Shown in pieces: positions 26,194 to 34,598 of a stretch of DNA of 64,000 nt; position 1 is the first letter of the stretch, and each line of letters starts with the position of its first letter. Origin of the DNA: Streptomyces deccanensis (GTDB lineage Bacteria; Actinomycetota; Actinomycetes; Streptomycetales; Streptomycetaceae); NCBI RefSeq assembly GCF_022385335.1, contig NZ_CP092431.1:1178001-1242000 (forward strand). Reading direction: 5' to 3'. Below the pieces are notes generated by a model. The model saw nothing but the letters and a program-made list of their open reading frames with translations, had not been told where the DNA came from and searched no databases. Made by a program: the position numbers and the translations under genes.

Positions 26194-27062
26194 CCACGGG
26201 CACCGACGTCGACACGCCCGCCGCGGGCGCCGCCGCGCGCACCCGGCGCCGGGCCACGGGCCGTTTCGCGCTCGGCCTCACGGTCATCGCCGTCCCCCTC
26301 CTCCTCGCCCTGCTGGGACCGGTGCTCGCGGGCGAGCCGACCGCACGGGCCGCTTCCTTCACGCTCGGCGACGGGCACTGGCTCGGCACGGACTTCGTGG
26401 GCCGGGACGTGTGGCAGCAGGTGCTGCACGGTGGTCGGCCGGTCGTGCTGACCGCGCTCGGCGCCGGAGTTCTGGCCTATCTCATCGCCCTGCCGGTCGG
26501 TCTCGTCGCCGCGCTGACGCACCGGCGCTGGCTGGAGGAACTGCTGATGCGACCGCTGGACGTGCTGATCGCCGTCCCGTCACTGCTGCTGATCCTGCTG
26601 GTCGCGTCGGTGCTCACGCCGGGAGCCGTCGGCCTCGCCCTGCTCGTCGCGCTGATCAACGTGCCCGACGCGGCCCGCCTCGTCCGCGCCGCCGCCACGG
26701 AGGCCGCGGCCCGGCCGGTCGTCGAGGCGCTGCGTCTCCAGGGCGAGAGCTGGTGGCGCACGGCCGTCGGCTACGTCGGCCGGACGATTTTGCGCACCCT
26801 GGGCGCCGACGCCGGCACCCGGCTGACCGGGGTGCTCTACCTGGTCGCCACGGCCGCCTTCCTCGGCGTCGGGGTGACCCCGGACGCCGCCGACTGGGCG
26901 GTGATGGTCGACCGCAACCGCACGGGCCTGTTCGTGCAGCCGTGGGCGGTGGTCGTCCCCGCCCTGCTGATCGTCGCCCTCACCACGGGCACGAATCTCC
27001 TTTTCGACGCGGCGCTGGAGAAGCCCGCCGGGCGACAGGTACGGAAGGAACGACGTTCGTGA
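26190..27062 (+). CDS. ABC transporter permease (DppC/NikC type)
   Basis: 290 residues. The cytoplasmic N-terminus is followed by TM1 (FALGLTVIAVPLLLALL), the DppC-like periplasmic stretch HWLGTDFVGRDVWQQVLHGG, and further helices; the EAA loop region is VEALRLQGESWWRTAVGYV. It pairs with the preceding DppB-like subunit. The start at 26190 and the stop are both in GTGA overlaps. The protein is slightly short for the family. Confidence 0.9.
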   Translation: MTTGTDVDTPAAGAAARTRRRATGRFALGLTVIAVPLLLALLGPVLAGEPTARAASFTLGDGHWLGTDFVGRDVWQQVLHGGRPVVLTALGAGVLAYLIALPVGLVAALTHRRWLEELLMRPLDVLIAVPSLLLILLVASVLTPGAVGLALLVALINVPDAARLVRAAATEAAARPVVEALRLQGESWWRTAVGYVGRTILRTLGADAGTRLTGVLYLVATAAFLGVGVTPDAADWAVMVDRNRTGLFVQPWAVVVPALLIVALTTGTNLLFDAALEKPAGRQVRKERRS

Positions 27063-28687
27063 CGCGGTACGACGACGGGAGCGGCACGACCGCACCGGCC
27101 GCCCCCCTGGCCGAACTCACGGACCTCCAGGTCGAGGTGGGCGGACGGGCGATCGTGGACGGGGTGAGTCTGCGGGTGCTGCCCGGCAGGGTCACCGCGC
27201 TGGTGGGTGCCTCGGGCAGCGGGAAGACGACCACCGGGCTGGCGCTGCTCGGGGAGTTCCCGGTGGGCGCACGCGTCACCGGCGCGGTCCGCTCGGCGGC
27301 CGAAGGGCGCGGCGGAGTCGGCGGCCTCGTCGGATACGTGCCCCAGCATCCGGCCTCCGTCCTCAACCCGGCCCGTCGGATCGGCGCCCTCCTGACCGAC
27401 ATCGCCCGCCCACGCGTACGTCATCTGCCGCGCGGCCGGCGCCGGGCGGCCGCGCGGGCACAGGTGCTCCGCGCTCTCGCCGACGCCCGACTCCCGGACG
27501 CCGAGGCCCTGTTGCGCCGCCACCCGCACCAGCTCTCCGGCGGTCAGCAGCAACGCGTCGTCCTCGCCCAGGCCCTCCTGCTCGGCGCCGAGGTCGTCGT
27601 CGCCGACGAGCCCACCACCGGCCAGGACGCGCTGACCAAGAGCCTCGTCGTCGAACAGCTGGCGACGATCGCCGCGCGCGGCATCGCGGTCGTCCTGCTC
27701 AGCCACGACCTCGACGTCGTCCGCTCGCTCGCCGACGAGGTCCATGTCATGCGAGCGGGACGTGTCGTGGAATCCGGACCCACACAGCAGGTGTGGTCGG
27801 CGCCCCGGCATGCATGGACGCGCCAACTCCTGAGCGCCCAGGCGTCGTTCACCGACCGAGGCACCACGGACGAGCCCGACGGAACAGCGGCCGCGCGCGG
27901 CGACCGACCGGTGCTGCGCGTACGGGGCCTCGTCGCCCGCCACCGCGACGGCTCACGGAGTGCCGCAGTGACCGTGCGGGCGCCCGAACTCGACTTGCAG
28001 GCGGGGCAGTTGCTGGCCGTCGTCGGCCGTTCGGGCAGCGGCAAGACCACGCTGGCCCGCTGCCTCGCCGGACTCCACCGCGACCACGACGGCGAGGTCC
28101 TCCTCGACGGCACTCCCCTGCCCCGCAGCCTGCGCCACCGCGCACGGGGGCAGTTGGCGGCCGTGCAGTACGTCTTCCAGGACGCCCGTGCCGCGTTCGA
28201 CGAGCACCGCCCGGTCCTGCGGCAGGTCGCCCGCACGGCGGTCCGGCTGCGCGGAGTCGACGCCGGGACAGCCGAGACCGAGGCGCTGGCTACCCTGGGC
28301 CGTCTGGGCCTCCTCCCGGAACTCGCCCACCGTCGCCCCGGCCGGCTTTCCGGCGGCGAACTCCAGCGCGCCGCCCTGGCCCGCGCGCTCCTCGCCCACC
28401 CCCGCGTCCTGATCTGCGACGAGATCACCTCGGGCCTCGACACGGTCAGCCGACGCGGCATCCTCGACGTCCTCACGGGCCTGCTCGACGCCGGCCCGGA
28501 CACCGGAACGGCTCCCGCCGCACCGGCGCTGGTCCTGATCACCCACGACCTGGACACCGCCTCCGTCGCCCATCGCATCGCCGTCATGGACGCGGGGGAG
28601 ATCGTCGAACAGGGCCCCGCCCGTCAACTCCTCACCACACCAGAGCACCCCTTCACGGCTTCGCTCGTCGCCACGGACCGCGTATAA
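27059..28687 (+). CDS. Fused double ABC ATPase (DppD-DppF type)
   Basis: 542 residues with two complete nucleotide-binding domains. NBD1: Walker A GASGSGKTTTG, signature LSGGQQQRV, Walker B VVVADEPTTGQD. NBD2: Walker A GRSGSGKTTLA, signature LSGGELQRA, Walker B VLICDEITSGLD. Opp/Nik systems usually have two separate ATPases; here they are one chain. It powers import through the two permeases. The start is in a GTGA overlap with the second permease gene. This is the last gene of the operon; a 64-base gap follows. Confidence 0.92.
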   Translation: MTRYDDGSGTTAPAAPLAELTDLQVEVGGRAIVDGVSLRVLPGRVTALVGASGSGKTTTGLALLGEFPVGARVTGAVRSAAEGRGGVGGLVGYVPQHPASVLNPARRIGALLTDIARPRVRHLPRGRRRAAARAQVLRALADARLPDAEALLRRHPHQLSGGQQQRVVLAQALLLGAEVVVADEPTTGQDALTKSLVVEQLATIAARGIAVVLLSHDLDVVRSLADEVHVMRAGRVVESGPTQQVWSAPRHAWTRQLLSAQASFTDRGTTDEPDGTAAARGDRPVLRVRGLVARHRDGSRSAAVTVRAPELDLQAGQLLAVVGRSGSGKTTLARCLAGLHRDHDGEVLLDGTPLPRSLRHRARGQLAAVQYVFQDARAAFDEHRPVLRQVARTAVRLRGVDAGTAETEALATLGRLGLLPELAHRRPGRLSGGELQRAALARALLAHPRVLICDEITSGLDTVSRRGILDVLTGLLDAGPDTGTAPAAPALVLITHDLDTASVAHRIAVMDAGEIVEQGPARQLLTTPEHPFTASLVATDRV

Positions 28688-28751
28688 AGGGACGCGTTCC
28701 GTAACGAGGCGCCAACAGGGCGTACGGGCGTACGAGTTGAAAGGTGGGCGT

Positions 28752-29294
28752 ATGGGCACGGGGAGGGGCCGGTTCGGCGTCCTGGTGGCGGCGACCCTGG
28801 CATGGGCGCTCACCGGCTGCGGCGGCGACGGCGTTCGGCACGACGGCTCCGGCGGCGGGGACAGGCCGCCGGCGAAGACGCGGCAGCGGCCGACGACGAC
28901 CCCGACATCCACCACGGCCGCCGAGGCCGAGCCCGAAGCCGCCGACAAGAGCGACGACGACGGTCGTCGAGGCACGGCCGCAGGCCCCGCCACAAGCACA
29001 GGCACAGGCACCGGCACCGGCACCGGCACCGGCACCAAGGCTTGCTTCGACGGCCGGTGCGAACTCACCGTGTCCGAGCCGCTGTCCATCGAGGTCGACA
29101 GCCGTTTCGGCGTCGGTGATCTCCGCGTCACGAAGATCACCGACGACACCGTCGTCCTCCGGTCCTCGGGAGCCGGTACGCACCTCAGCTCCTCGGTCGG
29201 CGAGGGCGGCACCGGCGGCCTCAACGGCCTCGGCTTCCGGGTGAAGTCCCTCGACGGCGGCGCGGCGGTGCTGGAGTTCTTCCCCCGCGCCTGA
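28752..29294 (+). CDS. Putative lipoprotein of unknown function
   Basis: 180 residues. The signal ends in lipobox LTGC (ATLAWALTGCGG). A disordered Pro/Thr/Asp-rich linker contains (Gly-Thr)n encoded by GGCACC hexamers. The C-terminal domain of about 80 residues has the pattern CFDGRCELTVSEPLSIEVD and two cysteines, then a beta-rich stretch ending FFPRA. I do not recognise the domain; it looks like a small extracytoplasmic beta-fold. The ATG at 28752 is preceded by AAAGG. It sits downstream of the metallophore-like operon and may or may not belong to it. Confidence 0.75.
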   Translation: MGTGRGRFGVLVAATLAWALTGCGGDGVRHDGSGGGDRPPAKTRQRPTTTPTSTTAAEAEPEAADKSDDDGRRGTAAGPATSTGTGTGTGTGTGTKACFDGRCELTVSEPLSIEVDSRFGVGDLRVTKITDDTVVLRSSGAGTHLSSSVGEGGTGGLNGLGFRVKSLDGGAAVLEFFPRA

Positions 29295-29306
29295 GCCGGC
29301 CTCAGG
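29290..29306. terminator. Hairpin between converging lipoprotein and pyc genes
   Basis: CCTGAG and CTCAGG form a 6-bp stem around a 5-base loop, overlapping the lipoprotein stop. It could act on both converging transcripts; weak, no T tract. Confidence 0.35.
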
Positions 29307-29311
29307 TGGCG

Positions 29312-32300
29312 TCAGACGATCTCGACGAGCAGATCGCCGCCCTCCACCTGCTGGATCTTGTTGATGGCGAGGCGGGAGACCCGGCCGGCCTTCGCGACGG
29401 TGATGGTGGCCTCCATCTTCATGGCCTCGATGGTGGCGACCGTGGCACCGGCGGCGACCTCGTCGCCCTCGGCGACCGCGAGGGTGACCACCCCGGCGAA
29501 GGGGGCGGCGACGTGGCCCGGGTTGGAGCGGTCGGCCTTCTCGGTGACGGGGATGTCGGTGGAGGCGGCCTTGTCACGGATCTGGATCGGCCGCAGCTGG
29601 CCGTTCAGGGTCGACATCACCGTACGCATACCGCGTTCGTCCGCCTCGCCGACGGCCTCCAGACCGATGAGGAGCCGCACACCGGGCTCCAGGTCGACGG
29701 CGTACTCCTTGCCGGGGCCGAGGCCGTAGAAGAAGTCCTTGCTGTCGAGGACGCTGGTGTCGCCGTAGGTCTGGCGGTGGTTCTCGAACTCGCGCGTCGG
29801 GCCGGGGAAGAGGAGCCGGTTGAGGGTGGCGCGGCAGTCCTTCTCCAGTCCCGCGCGGTCCTCGGCGGTGAGGTCCTGGACGGGCTTGGCGTCGGCGCGG
29901 CCCTGGAGGGCCTTGCTGCGGAACGGCTCGGGCCAGCCACCGGGCGGGGTGCCCAGTTCGCCGCGCAGGAAGCCGATGACGGAGTCGGGGATGTCGAACC
30001 GGTCGGGCGTGGCCTCGAAGTCGGCGGGTGTCACTCCGGCGCCGACGAGGTGCAGCGCGAGGTCACCGACCACCTTGGAGGAGGGGGTGACCTTCACCAG
30101 GTGACCGAGGATGCGGTCGGCGGCGGTGTACATCGCCTCGATGTCCTCGAAGCGGTCGCCGAGGCCGAGCGCGACGGCCTGGGTGCGCAGGTTGGAGAGC
30201 TGGCCGCCGGGGATCTCGTGGTCGTAGACGCGGCCGGTCGGGGAGGCGAGGCCCGCCTCGAAGGGGGCGTAGATGCGGCGGACGCTCTCCCAGTACGGCT
30301 CCAGGTCGCCGACGGCCTGGAGGTCCAGGCCGGTGGGCCGGTCGGAGTAGTCCGTCGCGGCGACGATCGCCGACAGCGACGGCTGCGAGGTGGTGCCCGC
30401 CATGGAGGCCACGGCCCCGTCGACGGCGTCGGCGCCGGCCTGGATCGCGGCGAGGTAGGTGGCGAGCTGGCCGCCCGCCGTGTCGTGGGTGTGGATGTGC
30501 ACGGGCAGGTCGAACTCGCGGCGCAGGGCGGTGACGAGCTTGGTGGCGGCGGGGGCGCGCAGCAGTCCGGCCATGTCCTTGACGGCGAGGACGTGGGCGC
30601 CCGCCTCGACGATCTGCTCGGCCAGCCGGAGGTAGTAGTCGAGGGTGTAGAGCTGCTCGGCCGGGTTGGAGAGATCCGAGGTGTAGCAGAGGGCGACCTC
30701 GGCGACGGCCGTGCCGGTGGCGCGTACGGCGTCGATGGCGGGCCGCATCTGGCCCACGTCGTTGAGCGCGTCGAAGATCCGGAAGATGTCGATGCCGGTC
30801 TCGGTGGCCTCCTGGACGAAGGCGTCGGTCACCTCGGTCGGGTACGGCGTGTAGCCGACGGTGTTGCGGCCGCGCAGCAGCATCTGGAGGCAGATGTTGG
30901 GTGCGGCGGCCCGGAAGGCGGCCAGCCGCTCCCAGGGGTCCTCGGCGAGGAAGCGGAGGGCGACGTCGTAGGTGGCGCCGCCCCAGCACTCCAGCGAGAG
31001 CAGCTGCGGCAGGGTCCGGGCGACCACGGGAGCGACGGCGAGCATGTCCTTGGTGCGGACCCGGGTGGCGAGCAGCGACTGGTGGGCGTCACGGAAGGTG
31101 GTGTCGGTGACGCCGATGGTCGGGGACTCGCGCAGCCAGCGGGCGAAGCCCTCGGGGCCGAGTTCGACGAGCTTCTGCTTGGAGCCGGCCGGGGGTTCCG
31201 TGGTGGTGGGCCTCGGCAGCTTGGTGGAGGGGTCGATCAGGTCGGGGCGCGGGCCGTTGGGCTTGTTGACCGTCACGTCGGCCAGATAGGTGAGGAGCTT
31301 GGTGCCCCGGTCGGCGGAGTGCCGGGAGGTGAGCAGGTGCGGGCGCTGCTCGATGAACGACGTGGTGACGTTGCCCGCCTGGAAGTCCGGGTCGTCGAGA
31401 ACGGCTTGCAGGAACGGGATGTTCGTGGCGACACCGCGGATACGGAACTCGGCGACCGCGCGGCGGGCCCGGTTGACGGCGGTGGTGAAGTCCCGGCCCC
31501 GGCAGGTCAGCTTGACCAGCATGGAGTCGAAGTGGGCGCTGATCTCCGTACCGGCGTGGGTGGTGCCGCCGTCGAGCCGGATGCCGGAGCCGCCGGGCGA
31601 ACGGTAGGCGCTGATGCGGCCGGTGTCCGGGCGGAAGCCGTTGGCGGGATCCTCGGTGGTGATGCGGCACTGGAGGGCCGCGCCGCGCAGGGTGACGGTC
31701 TCCTGGGAGAGTCCGAGGTCGGCGAGGGTGGCCCCGGCGGCGATCCGGAGCTGGGACTGCACGAGGTCGACGTCGGTGACCTCCTCGGTGACCGTGTGCT
31801 CGACCTGGATACGGGGGTTCATCTCGATGAAGACGTGGTTGCCGTCGCGGTCGAGGAGGAACTCGACGGTGCCCGCGTTGCGGTAGCCGATCTCCCGGGC
31901 GAAGCGGACGGCGTCGGCGCAGATCCGCTCGCGCAGGGCCGGATCGAGGTTCGGGGCGGGCGCCAGCTCGATGACCTTCTGGTGGCGGCGCTGCACCGAA
32001 CAGTCGCGCTCGAAGAGGTGGATGACGTTGCCGTGGCCGTCGGCGAGGATCTGCACCTCGATGTGGCGGGGCTCGACGACGGCCTTCTCCAGGAAGACGG
32101 TCGGGTCGCCGAAGGCGGAGGCCGCCTCACGGGACGCCGCCTCGATGGACTCGCGCAGCGCCGCCGGGTCCTCGACGCGGCGCATACCGCGACCGCCACC
32201 GCCCGCGACGGCCTTGACGAAGACGGGGAAGCCGATCTCGTCGGCGGCGCGGACCAGTTCGTCGACGTCGGTGGAGGGCTCGGAGGAACCGAGAACCGGT

Positions 32301-32686
32301 ACGCCGGCGGCGCGGGCGGCGGCGACCGCGCGTGCCTTGTTGCCGGTCAGCTCCAGGATGTGCGCGCTGGGGCCGACGAAGGTGATGCCGGCCTCCTCGC
32401 ACGCGCGGGCCAGCTCGGGGTTCTCGGAGAGGAAGCCGTAGCCCGGGTAGACGGCGTCGGCGCCCGCCAGCCGGGCGGCGCGCATGATCTCCTCGACGGA
32501 GAGGTACGCGCGGACGGGATGCCCGGGTTCGCCGATCTCGTAGGCCTCGTCGGCCTTGAGCCGGTGCAGCGAGTTGCGGTCCTCGTGGGGGAAGACGGCG
32601 ACCGTCCGCGCACCCACTTCGTACCCGGCGCGGAACGCGCGGATGGCGATCTCGCCACGGTTGGCGACCAGTACCTTGCGGAGCAT
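29312..32686 (-). CDS. pyc: Pyruvate carboxylase
   Basis: 1124 residues, full length for the single-chain enzyme. Biotin carboxylase domain: KVLVANRGEIAIRAFRA at the start, ATP-grasp motif AVAGGGGRGMR, and FIEMNPRIQVEHTVTEE. Carboxyltransferase domain: TDTTFRDAHQSLLATRVRT and CLQMLLRGRN, followed by metal-binding HTHDTAG. The C-terminal biotinyl domain has EAMKM with the biotin lysine at about 1090. It makes oxaloacetate from pyruvate and bicarbonate for anaplerosis. The ATG at 32686 is preceded by GAAGGGATCAGGG and begins the conserved domain. Upstream is a 631-base gap. Very confident. Confidence 0.97.
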   Translation of the reverse strand: MLRKVLVANRGEIAIRAFRAGYEVGARTVAVFPHEDRNSLHRLKADEAYEIGEPGHPVRAYLSVEEIMRAARLAGADAVYPGYGFLSENPELARACEEAGITFVGPSAHILELTGNKARAVAAARAAGVPVLGSSEPSTDVDELVRAADEIGFPVFVKAVAGGGGRGMRRVEDPAALRESIEAASREAASAFGDPTVFLEKAVVEPRHIEVQILADGHGNVIHLFERDCSVQRRHQKVIELAPAPNLDPALRERICADAVRFAREIGYRNAGTVEFLLDRDGNHVFIEMNPRIQVEHTVTEEVTDVDLVQSQLRIAAGATLADLGLSQETVTLRGAALQCRITTEDPANGFRPDTGRISAYRSPGGSGIRLDGGTTHAGTEISAHFDSMLVKLTCRGRDFTTAVNRARRAVAEFRIRGVATNIPFLQAVLDDPDFQAGNVTTSFIEQRPHLLTSRHSADRGTKLLTYLADVTVNKPNGPRPDLIDPSTKLPRPTTTEPPAGSKQKLVELGPEGFARWLRESPTIGVTDTTFRDAHQSLLATRVRTKDMLAVAPVVARTLPQLLSLECWGGATYDVALRFLAEDPWERLAAFRAAAPNICLQMLLRGRNTVGYTPYPTEVTDAFVQEATETGIDIFRIFDALNDVGQMRPAIDAVRATGTAVAEVALCYTSDLSNPAEQLYTLDYYLRLAEQIVEAGAHVLAVKDMAGLLRAPAATKLVTALRREFDLPVHIHTHDTAGGQLATYLAAIQAGADAVDGAVASMAGTTSQPSLSAIVAATDYSDRPTGLDLQAVGDLEPYWESVRRIYAPFEAGLASPTGRVYDHEIPGGQLSNLRTQAVALGLGDRFEDIEAMYTAADRILGHLVKVTPSSKVVGDLALHLVGAGVTPADFEATPDRFDIPDSVIGFLRGELGTPPGGWPEPFRSKALQGRADAKPVQDLTAEDRAGLEKDCRATLNRLLFPGPTREFENHRQTYGDTSVLDSKDFFYGLGPGKEYAVDLEPGVRLLIGLEAVGEADERGMRTVMSTLNGQLRPIQIRDKAASTDIPVTEKADRSNPGHVAAPFAGVVTLAVAEGDEVAAGATVATIEAMKMEATITVAKAGRVSRLAINKIQQVEGGDLLVEIV

Positions 32687-33010
32687 CCCTGATCCCTTCG
32701 AGCTGCCATGAGGACACCATGGTCCCGGCAATGATGCCGTCGCACCACAGCAATCGTGTCACTCAGTGCCATGTGAGCCCCGTCACTTCCGCGGCCAGAC
32801 CATACGACTGCTGGACATTCCGCCCGGTCAGCACACTCACGGCCAGTTTCGCGCGTGTGACTCACCGGGCTCATGTGACCCTCAGTGCCACGCCGGCGAC
32901 CCATATGGCCGCGACAGCCCACCGATTGAATCGTTTCATTCCCGATCGCTTCGACGACACTCGACTTTTGACCGGCTTCGACGCGCAGTTTCAACCTCCG
33001 GGTCATCCCA

Positions 33011-33205
33011 TTGAAACCTTTCACCGCACGACTCCAGAGAACCGAAGGTGCCGGCTCGGCGGCACCGCGCGCGGCCGCCGGCGCCGCCGGGAAGCCGCCC
33101 GCGCCCACCGGACGGGTCGAGTCGTTCACCGATCTCACGGGCACGGTGCCGCGGATCGGTCCGGTCGGCTCGGGCACGACGGAGGTGCGACGCACGGCCT
33201 CCTGA
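33011..33205 (+). CDS. Possible small hypothetical protein
   Basis: 64 residues from a TTG, with no ribosome-binding site, ending TEVRRTAS. The hairpin at 33,253-33,269 lies 48 bases after its stop. The composition is ordinary but no family is recognised; the opposite strand is also open here. Weak call. Confidence 0.2.
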   Translation: MKPFTARLQRTEGAGSAAPRAAAGAAGKPPAPTGRVESFTDLTGTVPRIGPVGSGTTEVRRTAS

Positions 33206-33252
33206 GCCGTCGAGGGACCCGGAAGTGGCCGAAACCCGGACCGCGAGCGCTT

Positions 33253-33269
33253 GCTGAGCTAGCCTCAGC
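33253..33269 (+). terminator. Possible intrinsic terminator
   Basis: GCTGAG-CTAGC-CTCAGC (6-bp stem) is followed by CTTCTT. It is in plus orientation just upstream of the kinase start. Confidence 0.4.
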
Positions 33270-33317
33270 CTTCTTGGGGGCGAACTGACGTACGCCAAAA
33301 GTCATTTCGGGGGTGTT

Positions 33318-34598
33318 GTGTCAGACCAGCGGCCGGTGCCACCGGGTTCGGCGGACAGGGCTCCGGCGCTGCGGCAGGCGGGGGCGTTGCCCCTGCGCCC
33401 CGGCGACCCGGACCGGATCGGTCCGTATGTGTCGCTGGGGCTGCTCGGCAGCGGCGGTATGGGGCGCGTCTATCTGGCGCGTCCCGCCGACGGCGGCCCG
33501 CACCTCGTCGCGGTGAAGGTGATCCGGCCCGAGTACGCGGAGGACGAGCGGTTCCGCCGCCGGTTCGAGCGGGAGGCGTCGGTCCACGGCCGGGTGCGCA
33601 CGCCGCGCATGCCGCGGCTGGCCGGGACGGGCTTCCGGGACGAACTGCTCTGGATGGCCACCGAGTTCCTGCCGGGGCTGGATCTGGCGGCGGCCGTGCA
33701 CGAGGACGGTCCGCTGCCCGTCGTCGCCGTCCGGCGGCTGGTGGCGGAGCTGGGACAGGCCCTCGCCGACCTCTCCGCCGCCGGGATCGTGCACCGGGAC
33801 CTGAAGCCGTCCAACGTCCTGCTGTCCACGTGGGGCGCGCACGTCATCGACTTCGGTATCGCGAAGGCCGCCGACGCGAGCGCGATCACCGGCACCGGCA
33901 ACCGGGTCGGCACCCCGGCCTACATGTCGCCGGAGTACCTGCGCACGGGCGCCTGCGACACGGCGTCGGACGTCTTCTCACTGGCCTGCGCCCTGATCTT
34001 CGCGGCAACCGGCAGCGCCCCGTTCGGCGACGGCACCGGCGTAGACGTCATGCACCGAGTGGCCTTCGAGGAGCCCAACCCGAAGGTGCTGGCAGAGATA
34101 GCGGAGGCCGACGCCCCACTCGCCGCCCTACTCGCCGCATGTCTGGCCAAGGACCCGGAACAGCGCCCGACCCCGGAACAGCTGATCGAGGAATTGCCCT
34201 CTGGGGGAAGCGGGGCGCAGCCCCCGCTTCCCCCAGAGGGGCGCGGGGAACTGCGCGACCAGCCCCCACCGAACGGACGCTTGGGGGTCAAAGGGGCGCA
34301 GCCCCTTGAGGATGGGACGGGTAGGGGCGGCGGGGGCGAGAACACGTCGTGGCCCGAACCCCTGGCCACCAGACTCCGCACCCGCCACCACGCCTACGAG
34401 ACCCTACGCCGCCTCCCCCTCGAACAGCCCGCCCCCGAAGGGGAAGCACAACCCCCCGCCGCAGCCCCACCCCCGGCCCCCCCGCCGCCGCGGCGGCACC
34501 ACCCCGCCCCCGACTCCGCCGCAAACGCCTGCTGGTCGGCGCCGCCGGCGCCGCCGTCTGCACGGCGACCGCCGGTGTCGTCGTCCTCACCCTGCTGA
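33318..34598 (+). CDS. Serine/threonine protein kinase (Hanks type), catalytic part
   Basis: The kinase domain spans about 40-300: Gly-rich loop GLLGSGGMGRVYLA, Lys67 in VAVKV, catalytic HRDLKPSN with Asp161, and IDFGIAK for DFG. All catalytic residues are present. After the domain the frame crosses a hairpin repeat block (34,197-34,345) read as GRGELRDQPPPNG, then Pro/Ala-rich linker, and ends out of phase. The transmembrane helix and extracellular domain expected next are in another frame from about 34,485, so the full-length protein probably ended at 35,179. The frame change lies at a C7 run (34,477-34,483). GTG start with GGGGG upstream. The kinase could still be made as a soluble truncated protein. 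Confidence 0.85.
   Translation: MSDQRPVPPGSADRAPALRQAGALPLRPGDPDRIGPYVSLGLLGSGGMGRVYLARPADGGPHLVAVKVIRPEYAEDERFRRRFEREASVHGRVRTPRMPRLAGTGFRDELLWMATEFLPGLDLAAAVHEDGPLPVVAVRRLVAELGQALADLSAAGIVHRDLKPSNVLLSTWGAHVIDFGIAKAADASAITGTGNRVGTPAYMSPEYLRTGACDTASDVFSLACALIFAATGSAPFGDGTGVDVMHRVAFEEPNPKVLAEIAEADAPLAALLAACLAKDPEQRPTPEQLIEELPSGGSGAQPPLPPEGRGELRDQPPPNGRLGVKGAQPLEDGTGRGGGGENTSWPEPLATRLRTRHHAYETLRRLPLEQPAPEGEAQPPAAAPPPAPPPPRRHHPAPDSAANACWSAPPAPPSARRPPVSSSSPC
34197..34345 (+). repeat. Hairpin-bearing dispersed repeats embedded in the kinase gene
   Basis: A perfect 19-bp inverted repeat (CCCTCTGGGGGAAGCGGGG at 34,197-34,215 and its complement at 34,222-34,240) with a 6-base loop is followed by the GGCGCGGGGAACTGCGCGAC element. 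A second hairpin, TCAAAGGGG / CCCCTTGA, follows at 34,288-34,309, then a G-rich tail. Both are of the kind found scattered between Streptomyces genes. Confidence 0.85.

Larger units (their letters stand above)
32687..33317. other. Long divergent intergenic region, relatively AT-rich
   Basis: This 631-base gap between pyc and the kinase gene is less GC-rich than its surroundings. It contains an inverted repeat GTTTCAA / TTGAAAC with a 16-base spacer around 32,987-33,017, two copies of TCAGTGCCAYG (near 32,763 and 32,882), and a small possible ORF at 33,011-33,205. No confident promoter elements were identified. Confidence 0.4.

Noticed and set aside
29306..32692. 1128-codon plus-strand open frame
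   Set aside because: Exactly antisense to pyc, with no recognisable domain.
32347..33195. Minus-strand frame covering the pyc upstream region
   Set aside because: Overlaps the pyc start in another frame; no conserved motif.
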